The notes: generated from the letters alone by a model not told the origin. 61,077 nt of DNA from Deltaproteobacteria bacterium (GCA_016220005.1 JACRIV010000072.1:1-61077); one strand, 5' to 3'. Positions 25,878-34,280 are shown, counted from the stretch's first letter. Program-made: numbers and translations.

Positions 25878-26594
25878 GTGCGCCACGAGAACGCCTTGAT
25901 CCTGATGGGGAAGGCCCCCCTCCCGGGGAAGGTGAAGACGCGGCTATGCCCGCCCCTTGCGTTGCGGGACGCCGCCGCGCTCTACGCGTGCATCCTTTCC
26001 GACGTAGCCGAAGAGATGGAACGCCTTCGTGGAGTGGAAAGGTACCTCTTCTTCACCCCCGCGGAGGCGTCGGCGCACTTTCGCGCGGGTCCCTTCGGGG
26101 GGTACCACCTGCGCCCCCAGGAAGGCGACGACCTCGGGGAGCGAATGGAAAGGGCGATAGGGGAGGCGTTCAACAACGGGGCGCGCAGGGTGGCGGTCGT
26201 GGGGTCGGACTGCCCCGCCCTCTCGGCCGCGCGGGTCCGATCCGCCTTCCGGGAGCTCTCCTCGGCCGCTGATGCGGTCTTCGGTCCGGCAGACGACGGC
26301 GGATTCTACCTCGTCGGCCTGGGGGGCCCGTCGCCGGCCCTGTTCGGGGGGATCGAGTGGAGCACCGGCTCCGTCCTCTCCGCGGTCCTCTCGCGCTGCC
26401 GGAACGCGGGGATGGCCTATGCGCTTCTGCCCCGGGAGTCCGACGTGGACACGTCGGAGGACCTCGCAGCGTTGCGCCGCTGGGCCCGGGGCCACGCCAC
26501 CCCTGCCTGCCCACGGACGCGGAAATGGCTCGCGGCGGGGCGGAGGCTCACCTCCGGCCAGGCGCGACCGTCCTCCCGCCGCCGGGCCGGATGA
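25878..26594 (+). CDS. TIGR04282 family glycosyltransferase (arsenosugar-type)
   Basis: 238 residues. This small GT-A fold family, described as rSAM/selenodomain-associated transferase and linked to arsenosugar synthesis, starts with LILMGKAPLPGKVKTRLCP and has VVGSDCPALSAARV, FGPADDGGFYLVGL and WSTGSVLSAVLSRC. Start GTG 25878 has GGGAGGG upstream; ATG 25839 inside the hairpin element is an alternative. An AhpD-like protein of the type found with ArsS lies 2.4 kb downstream on the same strand. The 3' end overlaps the convergent zinc-ribbon gene by 47 bp. Confidence 0.85.
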   Translation: MRHENALILMGKAPLPGKVKTRLCPPLALRDAAALYACILSDVAEEMERLRGVERYLFFTPAEASAHFRAGPFGGYHLRPQEGDDLGERMERAIGEAFNNGARRVAVVGSDCPALSAARVRSAFRELSSAADAVFGPADDGGFYLVGLGGPSPALFGGIEWSTGSVLSAVLSRCRNAGMAYALLPRESDVDTSEDLAALRRWARGHATPACPRTRKWLAAGRRLTSGQARPSSRRRAG

Positions 26595-27231
26595 GGATCT
26601 GTCCCATCCCCAGGTCGAAGACCTGGCTTCGCAGAACGACCTCCGAGAGCCCGGCGGCCGGCGCCTCGATCTCGAAGCTCCCCGATTCCCCATGGAGCAG
26701 GGCGCCTTCTCCGTGGTACTCGGCCTTCGGGAACGCCGTCTTCTTCTCCCGGCGCCCGTCCCGGTAGACAAACTCCATCACCACCCCGACCGACTTCAGG
26801 GAGAGGTCCGGGATGTCCTCCCCCTTGTTCGTCACGGTGACCTTGAACAGGACGGCCTTGTCCCGCCTCTCCTGTTTCACTGCGATCGGCAGCTCCGGGT
26901 TCGGCGCCACGCGCACCTTGTAGCCCACCCAGATCCGGTTCACCAGGAGAAGGAGGAGGAGGGCCGCAAGGATCGGCCCCGCCACCTTGATCCATTTTCC
27001 GTAACGGAACCACAGCTTCTCGAAAGACGTGAACTTGACCTGTTCCCGGAGGATCCGCCTGAAATCGGACCCCTCCCCTCTCCACGAAACCGGCGGCCTC
27101 TTCCCGGGGGGCCCAAGGACCTGCCGGCAATGCGGGCACACCGCCGTGCCCGCAGGGATCTGGATCGTGCAGTGGGGGCACCCGATAAACTCTTGTTCGT
27201 TCGGAAAGAGCGGAGGGGGATCGGCCATCAT
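26548..27231 (-). CDS. Zinc-ribbon single-pass membrane protein, unknown function
   Basis: 227 residues. An N-terminal zinc ribbon (FIGCPHCTIQIPAGTAVCPHCRQVLG, two CxxC) is followed by one membrane helix (IKVAGPILAALLLLLLVNRIWVG, about 82-104) and a C-terminal beta domain (VLFKVTVTNKGEDIPDLSLKSVGV) that looks like a DUF3426-type or FxLYD-type immunoglobulin-like fold. It recalls the ribbon-TM-beta layout of the 17814-19286 protein. It is convergent with and overlaps the glycosyltransferase, and follows pepA by 24 bp, so it is probably transcribed with it. Confidence 0.8.
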   Translation of the reverse strand: MMADPPPLFPNEQEFIGCPHCTIQIPAGTAVCPHCRQVLGPPGKRPPVSWRGEGSDFRRILREQVKFTSFEKLWFRYGKWIKVAGPILAALLLLLLVNRIWVGYKVRVAPNPELPIAVKQERRDKAVLFKVTVTNKGEDIPDLSLKSVGVVMEFVYRDGRREKKTAFPKAEYHGEGALLHGESGSFEIEAPAAGLSEVVLRSQVFDLGMGQILIRPGGGRTVAPGRR

Positions 27232-27255
27232 TTCCTCCGGATGAACAAGACGGTC

Positions 27256-28773
27256 CTACCTCCTGCCCGCCTGGGAAAGGAATTGCACAATGAGCCGGAC
27301 CGGCACGCCTGTCGGACCGGGAGCGTATCCCGCCTTGTCCTTCTCCATCCACGCCACGCCGGCGATGTCGAGGTGGACCCAGGGGGTGGCCCCGGCGAAC
27401 TCCTTCAGGAAATACCCGGCGGTGATCGCGCCCGCCTCCGGCCCGCCGACGTTCTTCAGGTCCGCCACCTCGCTCTTGATCTGCTCGGAATATTCCTCGT
27501 GCAGGGGCAGCTCCCACGCCTTTTCCCCGGAGGCCGAGGAGGCGTCCTTCATCCTGGACACGAGCTCCGCGTCGTTTCCCATCACCCCCATCGTCACGCT
27601 TCCGAGCGCCACCACGCACGCGCCGGTCAGCGTGGCGGCGTCGACCATCGCGGCGGGGCGGTACCGTTTCCTCGCGAAGGCGATGGCGTCCGCCAGGATG
27701 AGCCGCCCTTCCGCGTCGGTGGAGAGGACCTCCACGGTCTTGCCCGACATCATCCGGAGCACGTCCCCGGGCCGATAGGCGGTCCCCGACGGCATGTTCT
27801 CGACCGCGGGCACCACGGCGACGAGGTTCTTCGGGATCCCGAGGGCGCCCGCGGCGCGGATCGCGGCCAGCATCCCGGCCCCCCCCGCCATGTCGTACTT
27901 CATCTTCTCCATACCTTCCCATTTTTTCAGCGAGATCCCGCCGGTGTCGAAGGTGACCCCCTTCCCGATGAGCACCGTCCAAGGATCGCCCGTGCGCCCG
28001 CCGCGATACTCGGCAACGATGAGCCGCGGGGGGATCTCGCTGCCCCTGCCGACCGCCAGGATCCCCCCCATCTTCCAGCCCTCGATCTCCTTCCTGCCGT
28101 ACACCTTCACCCGGATCTTCCTTCCCGCGGCGGGAGGAAGCCCCGCGGGGAGCGCCTTCGCGGCACGGGCCAGCCCGTCCGGCCGCATGTCGGCCGGTGG
28201 GGATGCGACGAGGTCGCGCCCCCAGTTGATCGCCCCGCCCAACGCGGCGCCGTAGGCGATCCCCTTCCTTATCGGCACGGCCGGCGCCTGCCTGCGCTCG
28301 ATCCATTGGAACCGCTCGAGCCTGCTCCCCTTCTCCGACTTGTACCGGTCGTACTCGTAGCCGGAGAGCGCGACGCCCAGCGACGCGAACCGGGCCGCCG
28401 TCTCCGGGTCGAGCCCCCCGGCGCCCGCGCCATGGAGCACCGAGGCGACGGCCGAAAGCTTGAGCTTCTTCGCCAGGCGCACCACGGGAAGCGCAGACTG
28501 CCGCACGAGATCGGGGGTGAACTTCTCCTTTTTCCCGAGCCCGAGCACGAGCACGCGGCGGGAAGCGATCCCCTTTTCCGGACGCAGCAGCAGGGTCTCC
28601 CCCCACTTCCCCTGGAAATCGCCGTCCCGGATGGCGGCGGAGATGGCGCCCCCGATCGACGCGTCCACCGCGCCGGTCGCCCCTCCCGGGGTCTTCACCC
28701 CCTCGAAAAGGTTGACCACGATCATATCGGCCTTATGCCGGAGGATGTCGCCGACCACGAGTTCTATCTTCAT
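27256..28773 (-). CDS. pepA: Leucyl aminopeptidase (M17 family, PepA)
   Basis: 505 residues. The N-terminal macro-like domain is followed by the M17 catalytic domain, whose metal and active-site motifs are GKGVTFDTGGISLK, KYDMAGGAGM, AVVPAVENMPSG, RPGDVLR and the family signature, here STDAEGRLILADA rather than NTDAEGRL. It removes N-terminal residues from peptides with two divalent metals in the cytoplasm. A hairpin element ends 22 bp upstream of the ATG. Confidence 0.95.
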   Translation of the reverse strand: MKIELVVGDILRHKADMIVVNLFEGVKTPGGATGAVDASIGGAISAAIRDGDFQGKWGETLLLRPEKGIASRRVLVLGLGKKEKFTPDLVRQSALPVVRLAKKLKLSAVASVLHGAGAGGLDPETAARFASLGVALSGYEYDRYKSEKGSRLERFQWIERRQAPAVPIRKGIAYGAALGGAINWGRDLVASPPADMRPDGLARAAKALPAGLPPAAGRKIRVKVYGRKEIEGWKMGGILAVGRGSEIPPRLIVAEYRGGRTGDPWTVLIGKGVTFDTGGISLKKWEGMEKMKYDMAGGAGMLAAIRAAGALGIPKNLVAVVPAVENMPSGTAYRPGDVLRMMSGKTVEVLSTDAEGRLILADAIAFARKRYRPAAMVDAATLTGACVVALGSVTMGVMGNDAELVSRMKDASSASGEKAWELPLHEEYSEQIKSEVADLKNVGGPEAGAITAGYFLKEFAGATPWVHLDIAGVAWMEKDKAGYAPGPTGVPVRLIVQFLSQAGRR

Positions 28774-28795
28774 CCCGCTCTCCCCTTTTTTGCTA

Positions 28796-28841
28796 GGGGG
28801 ACACTCATTAACTCGAGTCTCATGTTGAATGAGTGTCCCCC
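28796..28841 (-). repeat. Hairpin element, copy B, before pepA
   Basis: Perfect 14-bp arms GGGGGACACTCATT and AATGAGTGTCCCCC. Read on the minus strand, the loop is CAACATGAGACTCGAGTT, nearly identical to the loop of copy A at 25802-25846. It ends 22 bp before the pepA start. Relative to the downstream gene it has the same orientation as copy A. Confidence 0.8.
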
Positions 28842-28952
28842 GCCATCCTTTAGATGACGTTATTGGGGCGCGGGGGGGTTGTCAAGAATCCCGGTTCCCC
28901 GCCGAGGTCATGCTAAACTGGCAAAAACCTGCCCGTCAGGAGGCATGCCGCC

Positions 28953-29282
28953 ATGTCCAGGCCTTTCTACACCAACACCGACCTCAACGCCTTTCCCGAC
29001 CTCAAGGAGTTCGCCCCCGACGCCTTCGAGGCCTACAACGCCTGGTCCGCCGCCGCGTTCGCGGAGGGCGCGCTGGGGAAGAAGACCAAGGAGCTGATCG
29101 CCTTCGCGGTCGCCCATGCCATCCAGTGCCCGTACTGCATCGACGTCCACGCGAAGGCGGCCTCCTCGACCGGCGCCTCCCGGGAGGAGATGCTGGAAGC
29201 CGTTCACGTCGCCGCCGTCATCCGCGGCGGGGCGTCCCTCGTGCACGGGGTGCAGGCCCTCCAGTCCATCGAGGAGGAGTGA
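28953..29282 (+). CDS. AhpD-like CxxC protein (arsenosugar-associated peroxidase-like family)
   Basis: 109 residues of the carboxymuconolactone decarboxylase/AhpD fold. The catalytic-type motif is AIQCPYCIDVH (Cys59, Cys62, His66), and the family stretch EAVHVAAVIRGGASLVHG follows. Such proteins can act as thiol peroxidases or disulfide reductants. Close relatives sit beside the arsenosugar radical SAM enzyme ArsS. SD AGGAGG precedes the ATG. The radical SAM gene starts 11 bp later, so the two proteins are made together. Confidence 0.9.
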   Translation: MSRPFYTNTDLNAFPDLKEFAPDAFEAYNAWSAAAFAEGALGKKTKELIAFAVAHAIQCPYCIDVHAKAASSTGASREEMLEAVHVAAVIRGGASLVHGVQALQSIEEE

Positions 29283-29293
29283 GGCGGAGGACG

Positions 29294-30853
29294 ATGGCCT
29301 TTCCCCTTGACCCCGCCGGTCGGTTTTTTCTGCCCGAGTACGATGTCCGCGAAAAGGACGGGGCATACGTAGCCATCGACCTTGCGCGCGCCAACTGGGT
29401 CTGCCTCAACCGGCCGGGGATCGAGGTCCTGCGCGGGCTCCCCGGGAAGACGCTCGCGGAGGCGGTTGCGGCGGCGGCGTCCTCAGGCATCCTTCCCCGG
29501 GACGAGGCCGAGAAGGCTCTGCGGAAGTTCACCGCCGACCTCGCGCGCAAGGAGTTCCTCTCCACGTCGCCGATCACCGACGAGCTCGTCGAGCGGTCAC
29601 GCCTCCTCCGCCCGGAGAAGCTCCACGAGGTCTGGATCGTCGCCAATTTCGAATGCAACATGGCGTGCCGCCACTGCTACACCTACGAGCGGGTGGCGAA
29701 GGACCGCCGGCGGGTCGGAACGGACGCGCTGCTGGCAATGATGGACGAGTGCCGGTCGTATGGAGCGGAGATCTTCTACCTGACCGGGGGCGAGCCGTTC
29801 CTGCGAGGCGACCTCTTTGCGCTGCTGGAAGGGGCGACGAAACGGTCCCGGGCGATCCTGTTCACCAACGGAACGCTGCTCACGCCGGAGCGGGCCGCGG
29901 TGCTGGCGTCGTTCCGCGAGCGGCTGGTCGTCCAGATCAGCCTCGAGGGGCCCGACGAGGAGAGCAACGCGCTTCTGCGCGGAAAAGGATCGTTCGCGAA
30001 GGCGGTGGAGGGGATCCGCTGCCTGCTCCGCGCCGGGATCCGAGTCGGGGTAAGCTCGACCCCCACGCCGCGGACCGCCCCGCGCCTGCCGGAGCTCACG
30101 CGGCTCCTGGCCGGGTTCTCGGAAGCCGGGCACGGCGTCGACTATCACCACATAATCTACGTCCTCGACGCGGGGAACGCCCGGGCCGGGGGAACCGCGA
30201 AGCTCTCCGCGGCGGAGCTGATCGACGTCGTCACGGGCTGCAAGGAGGCCGTCCGGCAGGCGAAAAGGGACGGCGTCCGGACGAAGATCAAGATCACCAA
30301 CGACAAGATCTTCGAGGCGCTGGCTTCCAACGGCCCCCGCAAGGACCTGTGCGGGGCCGGCTACACGATCCTGGGGATCAACGCGGACGGGATGCTGCAC
30401 CCCTGCGCGACGACGATGCACGACACGGCCTTCAACCTCGGGTACCTCTTGGACGGGCAGGGAAACTACATCCCGGGGGAGATCGGGCGGCTTTGGCGCG
30501 AGAGCGCCGCGGTGCGCCGGATCCGGGAGTTCACCGTCCTGCCCAGAGGAGGCGGGAAGGTCGCCGATCTGCGGTACTTTCACGGCGGCGGCTGCTGGTA
30601 CCACATGCGGGACCAGCACGGGGACATCTCGGAGGAACACCCGTTCTACGCGGCCTACGAGGCGCTCACCGAAAAGGCGATCCTCCACGTCGCCACGAAG
30701 GACATCCCGGAGGACGATCCCGCCAGGGTATCGCCGCGCCCGAAGATCTACTCATCCATGGCGCGCACCCGGATCGCCTGCGCAGGCGTCAGGAAGACAA
30801 AGGACCTCTCCGCGGCCGGGATGGACAACGGCTACTGCATCTGCTTCGCGTGA
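29294..30853 (+). CDS. Radical SAM enzyme with PqqD-like N-terminus and SPASM-like Cys region
   Basis: 519 residues. Residues about 10-90 look like a PqqD/RRE-type peptide-recognition domain. The radical SAM site is C121-x3-C125-x2-C128 (CNMACRHC), with FYLTGGEPFLR downstream. A C-terminal SPASM/twitch-like region has Cys353, Cys371 (GINADGMLHPC), Cys434 and Cys496. The protein ends in DNGYCICFA, a Cys515-x-Cys517 tail. ATG 29294 has GGCGGAGG. RRE-rSAM fusions usually modify peptides, but I found no convincing precursor peptide nearby. The product is unknown. Confidence 0.9.
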   Translation: MAFPLDPAGRFFLPEYDVREKDGAYVAIDLARANWVCLNRPGIEVLRGLPGKTLAEAVAAAASSGILPRDEAEKALRKFTADLARKEFLSTSPITDELVERSRLLRPEKLHEVWIVANFECNMACRHCYTYERVAKDRRRVGTDALLAMMDECRSYGAEIFYLTGGEPFLRGDLFALLEGATKRSRAILFTNGTLLTPERAAVLASFRERLVVQISLEGPDEESNALLRGKGSFAKAVEGIRCLLRAGIRVGVSSTPTPRTAPRLPELTRLLAGFSEAGHGVDYHHIIYVLDAGNARAGGTAKLSAAELIDVVTGCKEAVRQAKRDGVRTKIKITNDKIFEALASNGPRKDLCGAGYTILGINADGMLHPCATTMHDTAFNLGYLLDGQGNYIPGEIGRLWRESAAVRRIREFTVLPRGGGKVADLRYFHGGGCWYHMRDQHGDISEEHPFYAAYEALTEKAILHVATKDIPEDDPARVSPRPKIYSSMARTRIACAGVRKTKDLSAAGMDNGYCICFA

Positions 30854-30875
30854 CCCCGCACTGCCAGGGGCTCTC

Positions 30876-30887
30876 AAGGGGCCCCTT
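30876..30887. terminator. Palindrome at the rSAM/livF convergent junction
   Basis: A perfect 12-bp palindrome AAGGGGCCCCTT reaches into the livF stop codon, 23 bp after the radical SAM stop. It may help end transcription from both sides, but it lacks a loop and a T-run. Confidence 0.3.
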
Positions 30888-31590
30888 ACAACCCCAGGTA
30901 GGCTTCTTTGACGTGGCCGTCGGCCATCAACTCGCTCCCGGTTCCGTGGAGGACGACACGGCCGTTCTCGAGGACGTAGGCCCGGTCGCACAAAGCCAGC
31001 GTCTGCCGGACGTTCTGCTCCACGAGGAGGATCGTCACCCCTTCCTCCTTGATCCGCTTGACGATCTCGAAGACCTCCTGCACCAGGATGGGCGCAAGGC
31101 CGAGCGACGGCTCGTCGAACATGAGCACCCTGGGAAGGGCCATCAGCCCCCTTCCGATGGCGCACATCTGCTGCTCCCCTCCGGAGAGCGTCCCGGCCGC
31201 CTGCTTGCGCCGCTCCCGCAGGCGCGGGAAGAGGCCGTAGACATATTCCAGCGTTTCCTTCCGCTTGGCCTTCGCGGGGCGCGACAGAGACCCCATGATG
31301 AGGTTCTCCTCGACGGACATCTCCCGGAAGAGCCGCCTGGCTTCCGGGACGTGGACCACTCCGTAACCGATGACCTTGTCGGAGGGCACCTGGTCCAGGT
31401 GGATTCCGTCGAACCGGATGCTGCCGGAACTGGGCTTCAGGATCCCGGAGATCGCCTTCAGGGTCGTGGACTTGCCCGCCCCGTTGGCCCCCACCAGGAC
31501 GACGATCTCCCTTTCGCGCACCTCGAAGGAGACGCCCCACAGAACCTGAAGGTCGCCGTAGCGGACGTCGATGTTCTCGATGCTAAGCAT
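30886..31590 (-). CDS. livF: Branched-chain amino acid ABC transporter ATPase LivF
   Basis: 234 residues: Walker A GANGAGKST, Q-loop, signature LSGGEQQM, Walker B VLMFDEPSLGLAP and the VEQNV switch His/Gln region typical of LivF. ATG 31590 (MLSIENIDVRYG) overlaps the livG stop by 8 bp. It is the last gene of livJHMGF. The substrate, by family, is branched-chain amino acids, amides or related compounds; it cannot be narrowed here. Confidence 0.95.
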   Translation of the reverse strand: MLSIENIDVRYGDLQVLWGVSFEVREREIVVLVGANGAGKSTTLKAISGILKPSSGSIRFDGIHLDQVPSDKVIGYGVVHVPEARRLFREMSVEENLIMGSLSRPAKAKRKETLEYVYGLFPRLRERRKQAAGTLSGGEQQMCAIGRGLMALPRVLMFDEPSLGLAPILVQEVFEIVKRIKEEGVTILLVEQNVRQTLALCDRAYVLENGRVVLHGTGSELMADGHVKEAYLGL

Positions 31591-32302
31591 AGTCGGTCCC
31601 CAGATAGGCCTCGATGACCGCCTGGTTCCTTGCGACCTCCACCGGTGTCCCCTCGGCAATGGTCTGCCCGAAGTTGATCGCGTGGATCCGGTCCGAGATG
31701 GTCATGATCACGTGCATGATGTGCTCGATGATGACGATCGTGGTCCCGTTGTCGCGGATCTTCTTGATGAGGTCGATCGCCTCGATGAGCTCCGTCGGGT
31801 TCAGCCCTGCTGCGGTCTCGTCCAGCAGGAGGAGTTCCGGCTGGGTAGCCATGGCCCGAGTGATCTCCAACCGCTTGCGCCCGGCGATCGGCAGCGACTT
31901 GGCGAGCACGTCCCTGACGTGGGAGAGCCCGCAGAACTCGATCGACTTTTGCGCCAGCTCGCGGGCTTCCGCCATCGTGTTGACCCGTGAGAAAGCGGCG
32001 GCGATGACGTTGTCGAGGACGCTCATGCGGCCCAAGGGCTTCACCACCTGGAAAGTCCTGCCGATCCCCAGCTTGCAGATCTTGTAGGTCTTCAGGTGGT
32101 GGATCTCCCGGCCCTTGAAGATCACCCTCCCGGACGTGGGGCGGTGGTACCCGCTTATCATGTTGAACGTAGTGGTCTTGCCGGAGCCGTTGGGTCCGAT
32201 CAGCCCGAAGATCTCTCCCTTCGCGACCTCGAAGCTCACGCCGTTGACCGCCGCAAGGCCGCCGAAGTACTTGACCAGGCTCTCCACCTTGAAGTACGCC
32301 AA
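31583..32302 (-). CDS. livG: Branched-chain amino acid ABC transporter ATPase LivG
   Basis: 239 residues: Walker A GPNGSGKTT, LivG-type RTFQVVKPLGRMSVLDNV, signature replaced by LPIAGRKRLEI (degenerate LSGGQ, as is common in LivG), Walker B LLLLDETAAGLNP and the IEHIMHV switch His. The start is TTG 32302 with TAAGGAG upstream. It lies between livM and livF. Confidence 0.95.
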   Translation of the reverse strand: MAYFKVESLVKYFGGLAAVNGVSFEVAKGEIFGLIGPNGSGKTTTFNMISGYHRPTSGRVIFKGREIHHLKTYKICKLGIGRTFQVVKPLGRMSVLDNVIAAAFSRVNTMAEARELAQKSIEFCGLSHVRDVLAKSLPIAGRKRLEITRAMATQPELLLLDETAAGLNPTELIEAIDLIKKIRDNGTTIVIIEHIMHVIMTISDRIHAINFGQTIAEGTPVEVARNQAVIEAYLGTDYA

Positions 32303-32312
32303 GAAAGACTCC

Positions 32313-33317
32313 TTACGCGGGCGAATGGATGCGGAACACTTTTTTCTTGATCTTGTCCCAATCCCCCACGATCCCGTTCGGCAGCACCAGGATGACGAGG
32401 ACGACCAGCAGGCCGAACCCGAGGACGTGCCCCTTCGTCAGGACATCCGCGAGCGCCCGGACGCTCTCGGATCCCGTCGTCTCGGCCAGGAACTTGAACA
32501 GGCCGAAAAAGCCGGAGCGGAACATCTCCTGGACCGCGACCATGATGAACGCGCCCACCGTCGGGCCGTAGACCGTCCCCACCCCGCCCACGATGCCGAC
32601 GAGGATCGCCATGATGGAAATGTCGTGCAGGGAGAAGACGACGTGGGGGTCGATGAACCCCATGTAATTCATGTACAGCGAGCCGGCCATCCCGGTCCAG
32701 AACGCCGCGAAGGCAAGCGAGAGCATCTTGTAGAAATGGGTGTCGATCCCGAGGCTCTCCGCCGCGTCCTGGTCCTCCCGGATGGAGACGAAGTAGTAGC
32801 CCGGCTTGGAGCGGATAAGCAGTCGCACGCTCAAGACGCTCACGACCGCCATGCCCAGCGCGATGTAGTAATAGGGCACCTTGGACACGAAGGTGGGCAT
32901 GATCATGATCCCGAGCATCCCCCGGGTGAACGACTCGGCGATGGTCGTCCCGTGCCGGAGGACCTCGTTGAGCGCCAGCGTGGCCAGCGCGAAGTAGGCG
33001 CCCCGGAGCCGGAAGCAGATCCATCCGAACGGGAAGCCCACCGCAAGGGCGGCGAGGCCCCCGATGGCCATCCCCCACCACGCGGAGACATGGAGGTGGT
33101 GCGCCAGGAGACCGGCCGCGTAGGCCCCGCTGCCGAAGAACGCCGCGTCTCCGAACGAGACCTGGCCCGTGTACCCGGCGATCATGTTCCAGGCCGATCC
33201 GATCACGACCCACATCAGGAACAGGATCATCAGGTGCTGGTAGTAGTTATCCTCGACGACGAGAGGGAAGCCGGCAAGGACGGCGAGAAGGATCAGGGGA
33301 TAGAGGCGTTTCTTCAC
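32313..33317 (-). CDS. livM: Branched-chain amino acid ABC permease LivM
   Basis: 334 residues with eight or more membrane helices. Family hallmarks are the N-terminal FLMWVVIGSAWNMIAGYTGQVSFGDAAFFGSGAY segment (positions about 34-67), SIREDQDAAESLGI (the EAA-like ATPase-contact loop) and GGVGTVYGPTVGAF. The start is GTG 33317 with GGGGAGG. It forms the channel with LivH. Confidence 0.95.
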   Translation of the reverse strand: MKKRLYPLILLAVLAGFPLVVEDNYYQHLMILFLMWVVIGSAWNMIAGYTGQVSFGDAAFFGSGAYAAGLLAHHLHVSAWWGMAIGGLAALAVGFPFGWICFRLRGAYFALATLALNEVLRHGTTIAESFTRGMLGIMIMPTFVSKVPYYYIALGMAVVSVLSVRLLIRSKPGYYFVSIREDQDAAESLGIDTHFYKMLSLAFAAFWTGMAGSLYMNYMGFIDPHVVFSLHDISIMAILVGIVGGVGTVYGPTVGAFIMVAVQEMFRSGFFGLFKFLAETTGSESVRALADVLTKGHVLGFGLLVVLVILVLPNGIVGDWDKIKKKVFRIHSPA

Positions 33318-33330
33318 CGGGCTTCCTCCC

Positions 33331-34206
33331 CTAGACCTTCGTCAGGCGCTTGAAGCCGCCGGGGAGGAAGAGGAGCACCAGCACGAAGATGGTGAGCCCG
33401 ACGATGTCCTCGTACTCCATCCCCAGGTAGGTGGCCCCAAGGCTCTCCGCCAACCCGAGGGTGACCCCGCCGAAGATGGCGCCCACCGTCGACCCCAGGC
33501 CGCCGAGGATCGTGATGATGAACGCCTTGGCGGTGAACGGCCCGCCGAGGTCCGGGAAAACGTAGTACACCGGGACGAGCAGCGTCCCCGCGCACGCCAC
33601 CAGGGCCGTCCCCAGCCCGAAGGTGATGACGGTGATCCGCCGGGTGTTGACACCCATGAGGATGGCCGCATCCTTGTCCTGCGCCGTGGCGCGGATGGAA
33701 CGGCCCAGGTCCGTCTTTATCAGGAAGAAGAACATCGCCACGGTGAAGGCGACGGCAATGCCGAAAGCCACCACCAGCGCCCAGCTGAAGGAGATCGACC
33801 CGAGAAAGAACGTCGCACCGGTGTAGCTCGTCGTGACCGACTTGTAATCGGACTTGAAGATGAACCGGATCACTTCGGTCAGCACCATGCCGATGCCGAC
33901 CGTCATGAGCACCTGGTTCTCCGGAAGGATCGTCTCCGCCTTGATCAGGGGGTTAAGGAGGTACTTCTGGATCACCACGCCCAGGAGGAACAGGGCGGGC
34001 ATGGCGACGAACAGGGAGAGGTATGGGTCGACGCCGAAGAAGCTGTGCAGGACGAAGGTCACGTACATCGCCACCATCATCAGCTGGCCGTGGGCGAGGT
34101 TGATGATCCCCATGACCCCCATGATAAGGGTCATCCCGATCCCGATCAGGGCGTACAGGCCCCCTTTCAGGAAACCCGCAACAAGGATCTGCAGAAACAC
34201 GTCCAT
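33331..34206 (-). CDS. livH: Branched-chain amino acid ABC permease LivH
   Basis: 291 residues, about eight membrane helices. GLYALIGIGMTLIMGVMGIINLAHGQL at the N-terminus, RSIRATAQDKDAAILMGV (the ATPase-contact loop) and ILGGLGSTVGAIFGG are diagnostic. I chose ATG 34206 because GGGAGAG lies just upstream; five residues earlier there is another ATG. A strong hairpin separates it from livJ. Confidence 0.95.
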   Translation of the reverse strand: MDVFLQILVAGFLKGGLYALIGIGMTLIMGVMGIINLAHGQLMMVAMYVTFVLHSFFGVDPYLSLFVAMPALFLLGVVIQKYLLNPLIKAETILPENQVLMTVGIGMVLTEVIRFIFKSDYKSVTTSYTGATFFLGSISFSWALVVAFGIAVAFTVAMFFFLIKTDLGRSIRATAQDKDAAILMGVNTRRITVITFGLGTALVACAGTLLVPVYYVFPDLGGPFTAKAFIITILGGLGSTVGAIFGGVTLGLAESLGATYLGMEYEDIVGLTIFVLVLLFLPGGFKRLTKV

Positions 34207-34252
34207 GGACTCTCCCGGCATCGGCCGCGGGCCGATATTCGCGTACGGATTC

Positions 34253-34280
34253 GGGCGGCCCCTGGACCGCGGGGCCGCCC
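34253..34280 (-). promoter_or_regulatory. Strong livJ-livH intergenic hairpin
   Basis: GGGCGGCCCC (34253-34262) pairs perfectly with GGGGCCGCCC (34271-34280) over an 8-nt loop, 38 bp after the livJ stop. There is no T-run. Such stems commonly protect the upstream binding-protein mRNA or partially terminate, which gives more binding protein than permease. Confidence 0.65.

Noticed and set aside
26548-26594. Convergent overlap between glycosyltransferase and zinc-ribbon genes as a frameshift sign
   Set aside because: Both reading frames are intact to their stops, and the overlapping tails are low-conservation C-termini, so a simple overlap is enough.
28829-29293. In-frame N-terminal extension of the radical SAM gene
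   Set aside because: It overlaps the whole AhpD-like gene in another frame and is low-complexity. The internal ATG 29294 has a strong SD and starts the recognisable domain.
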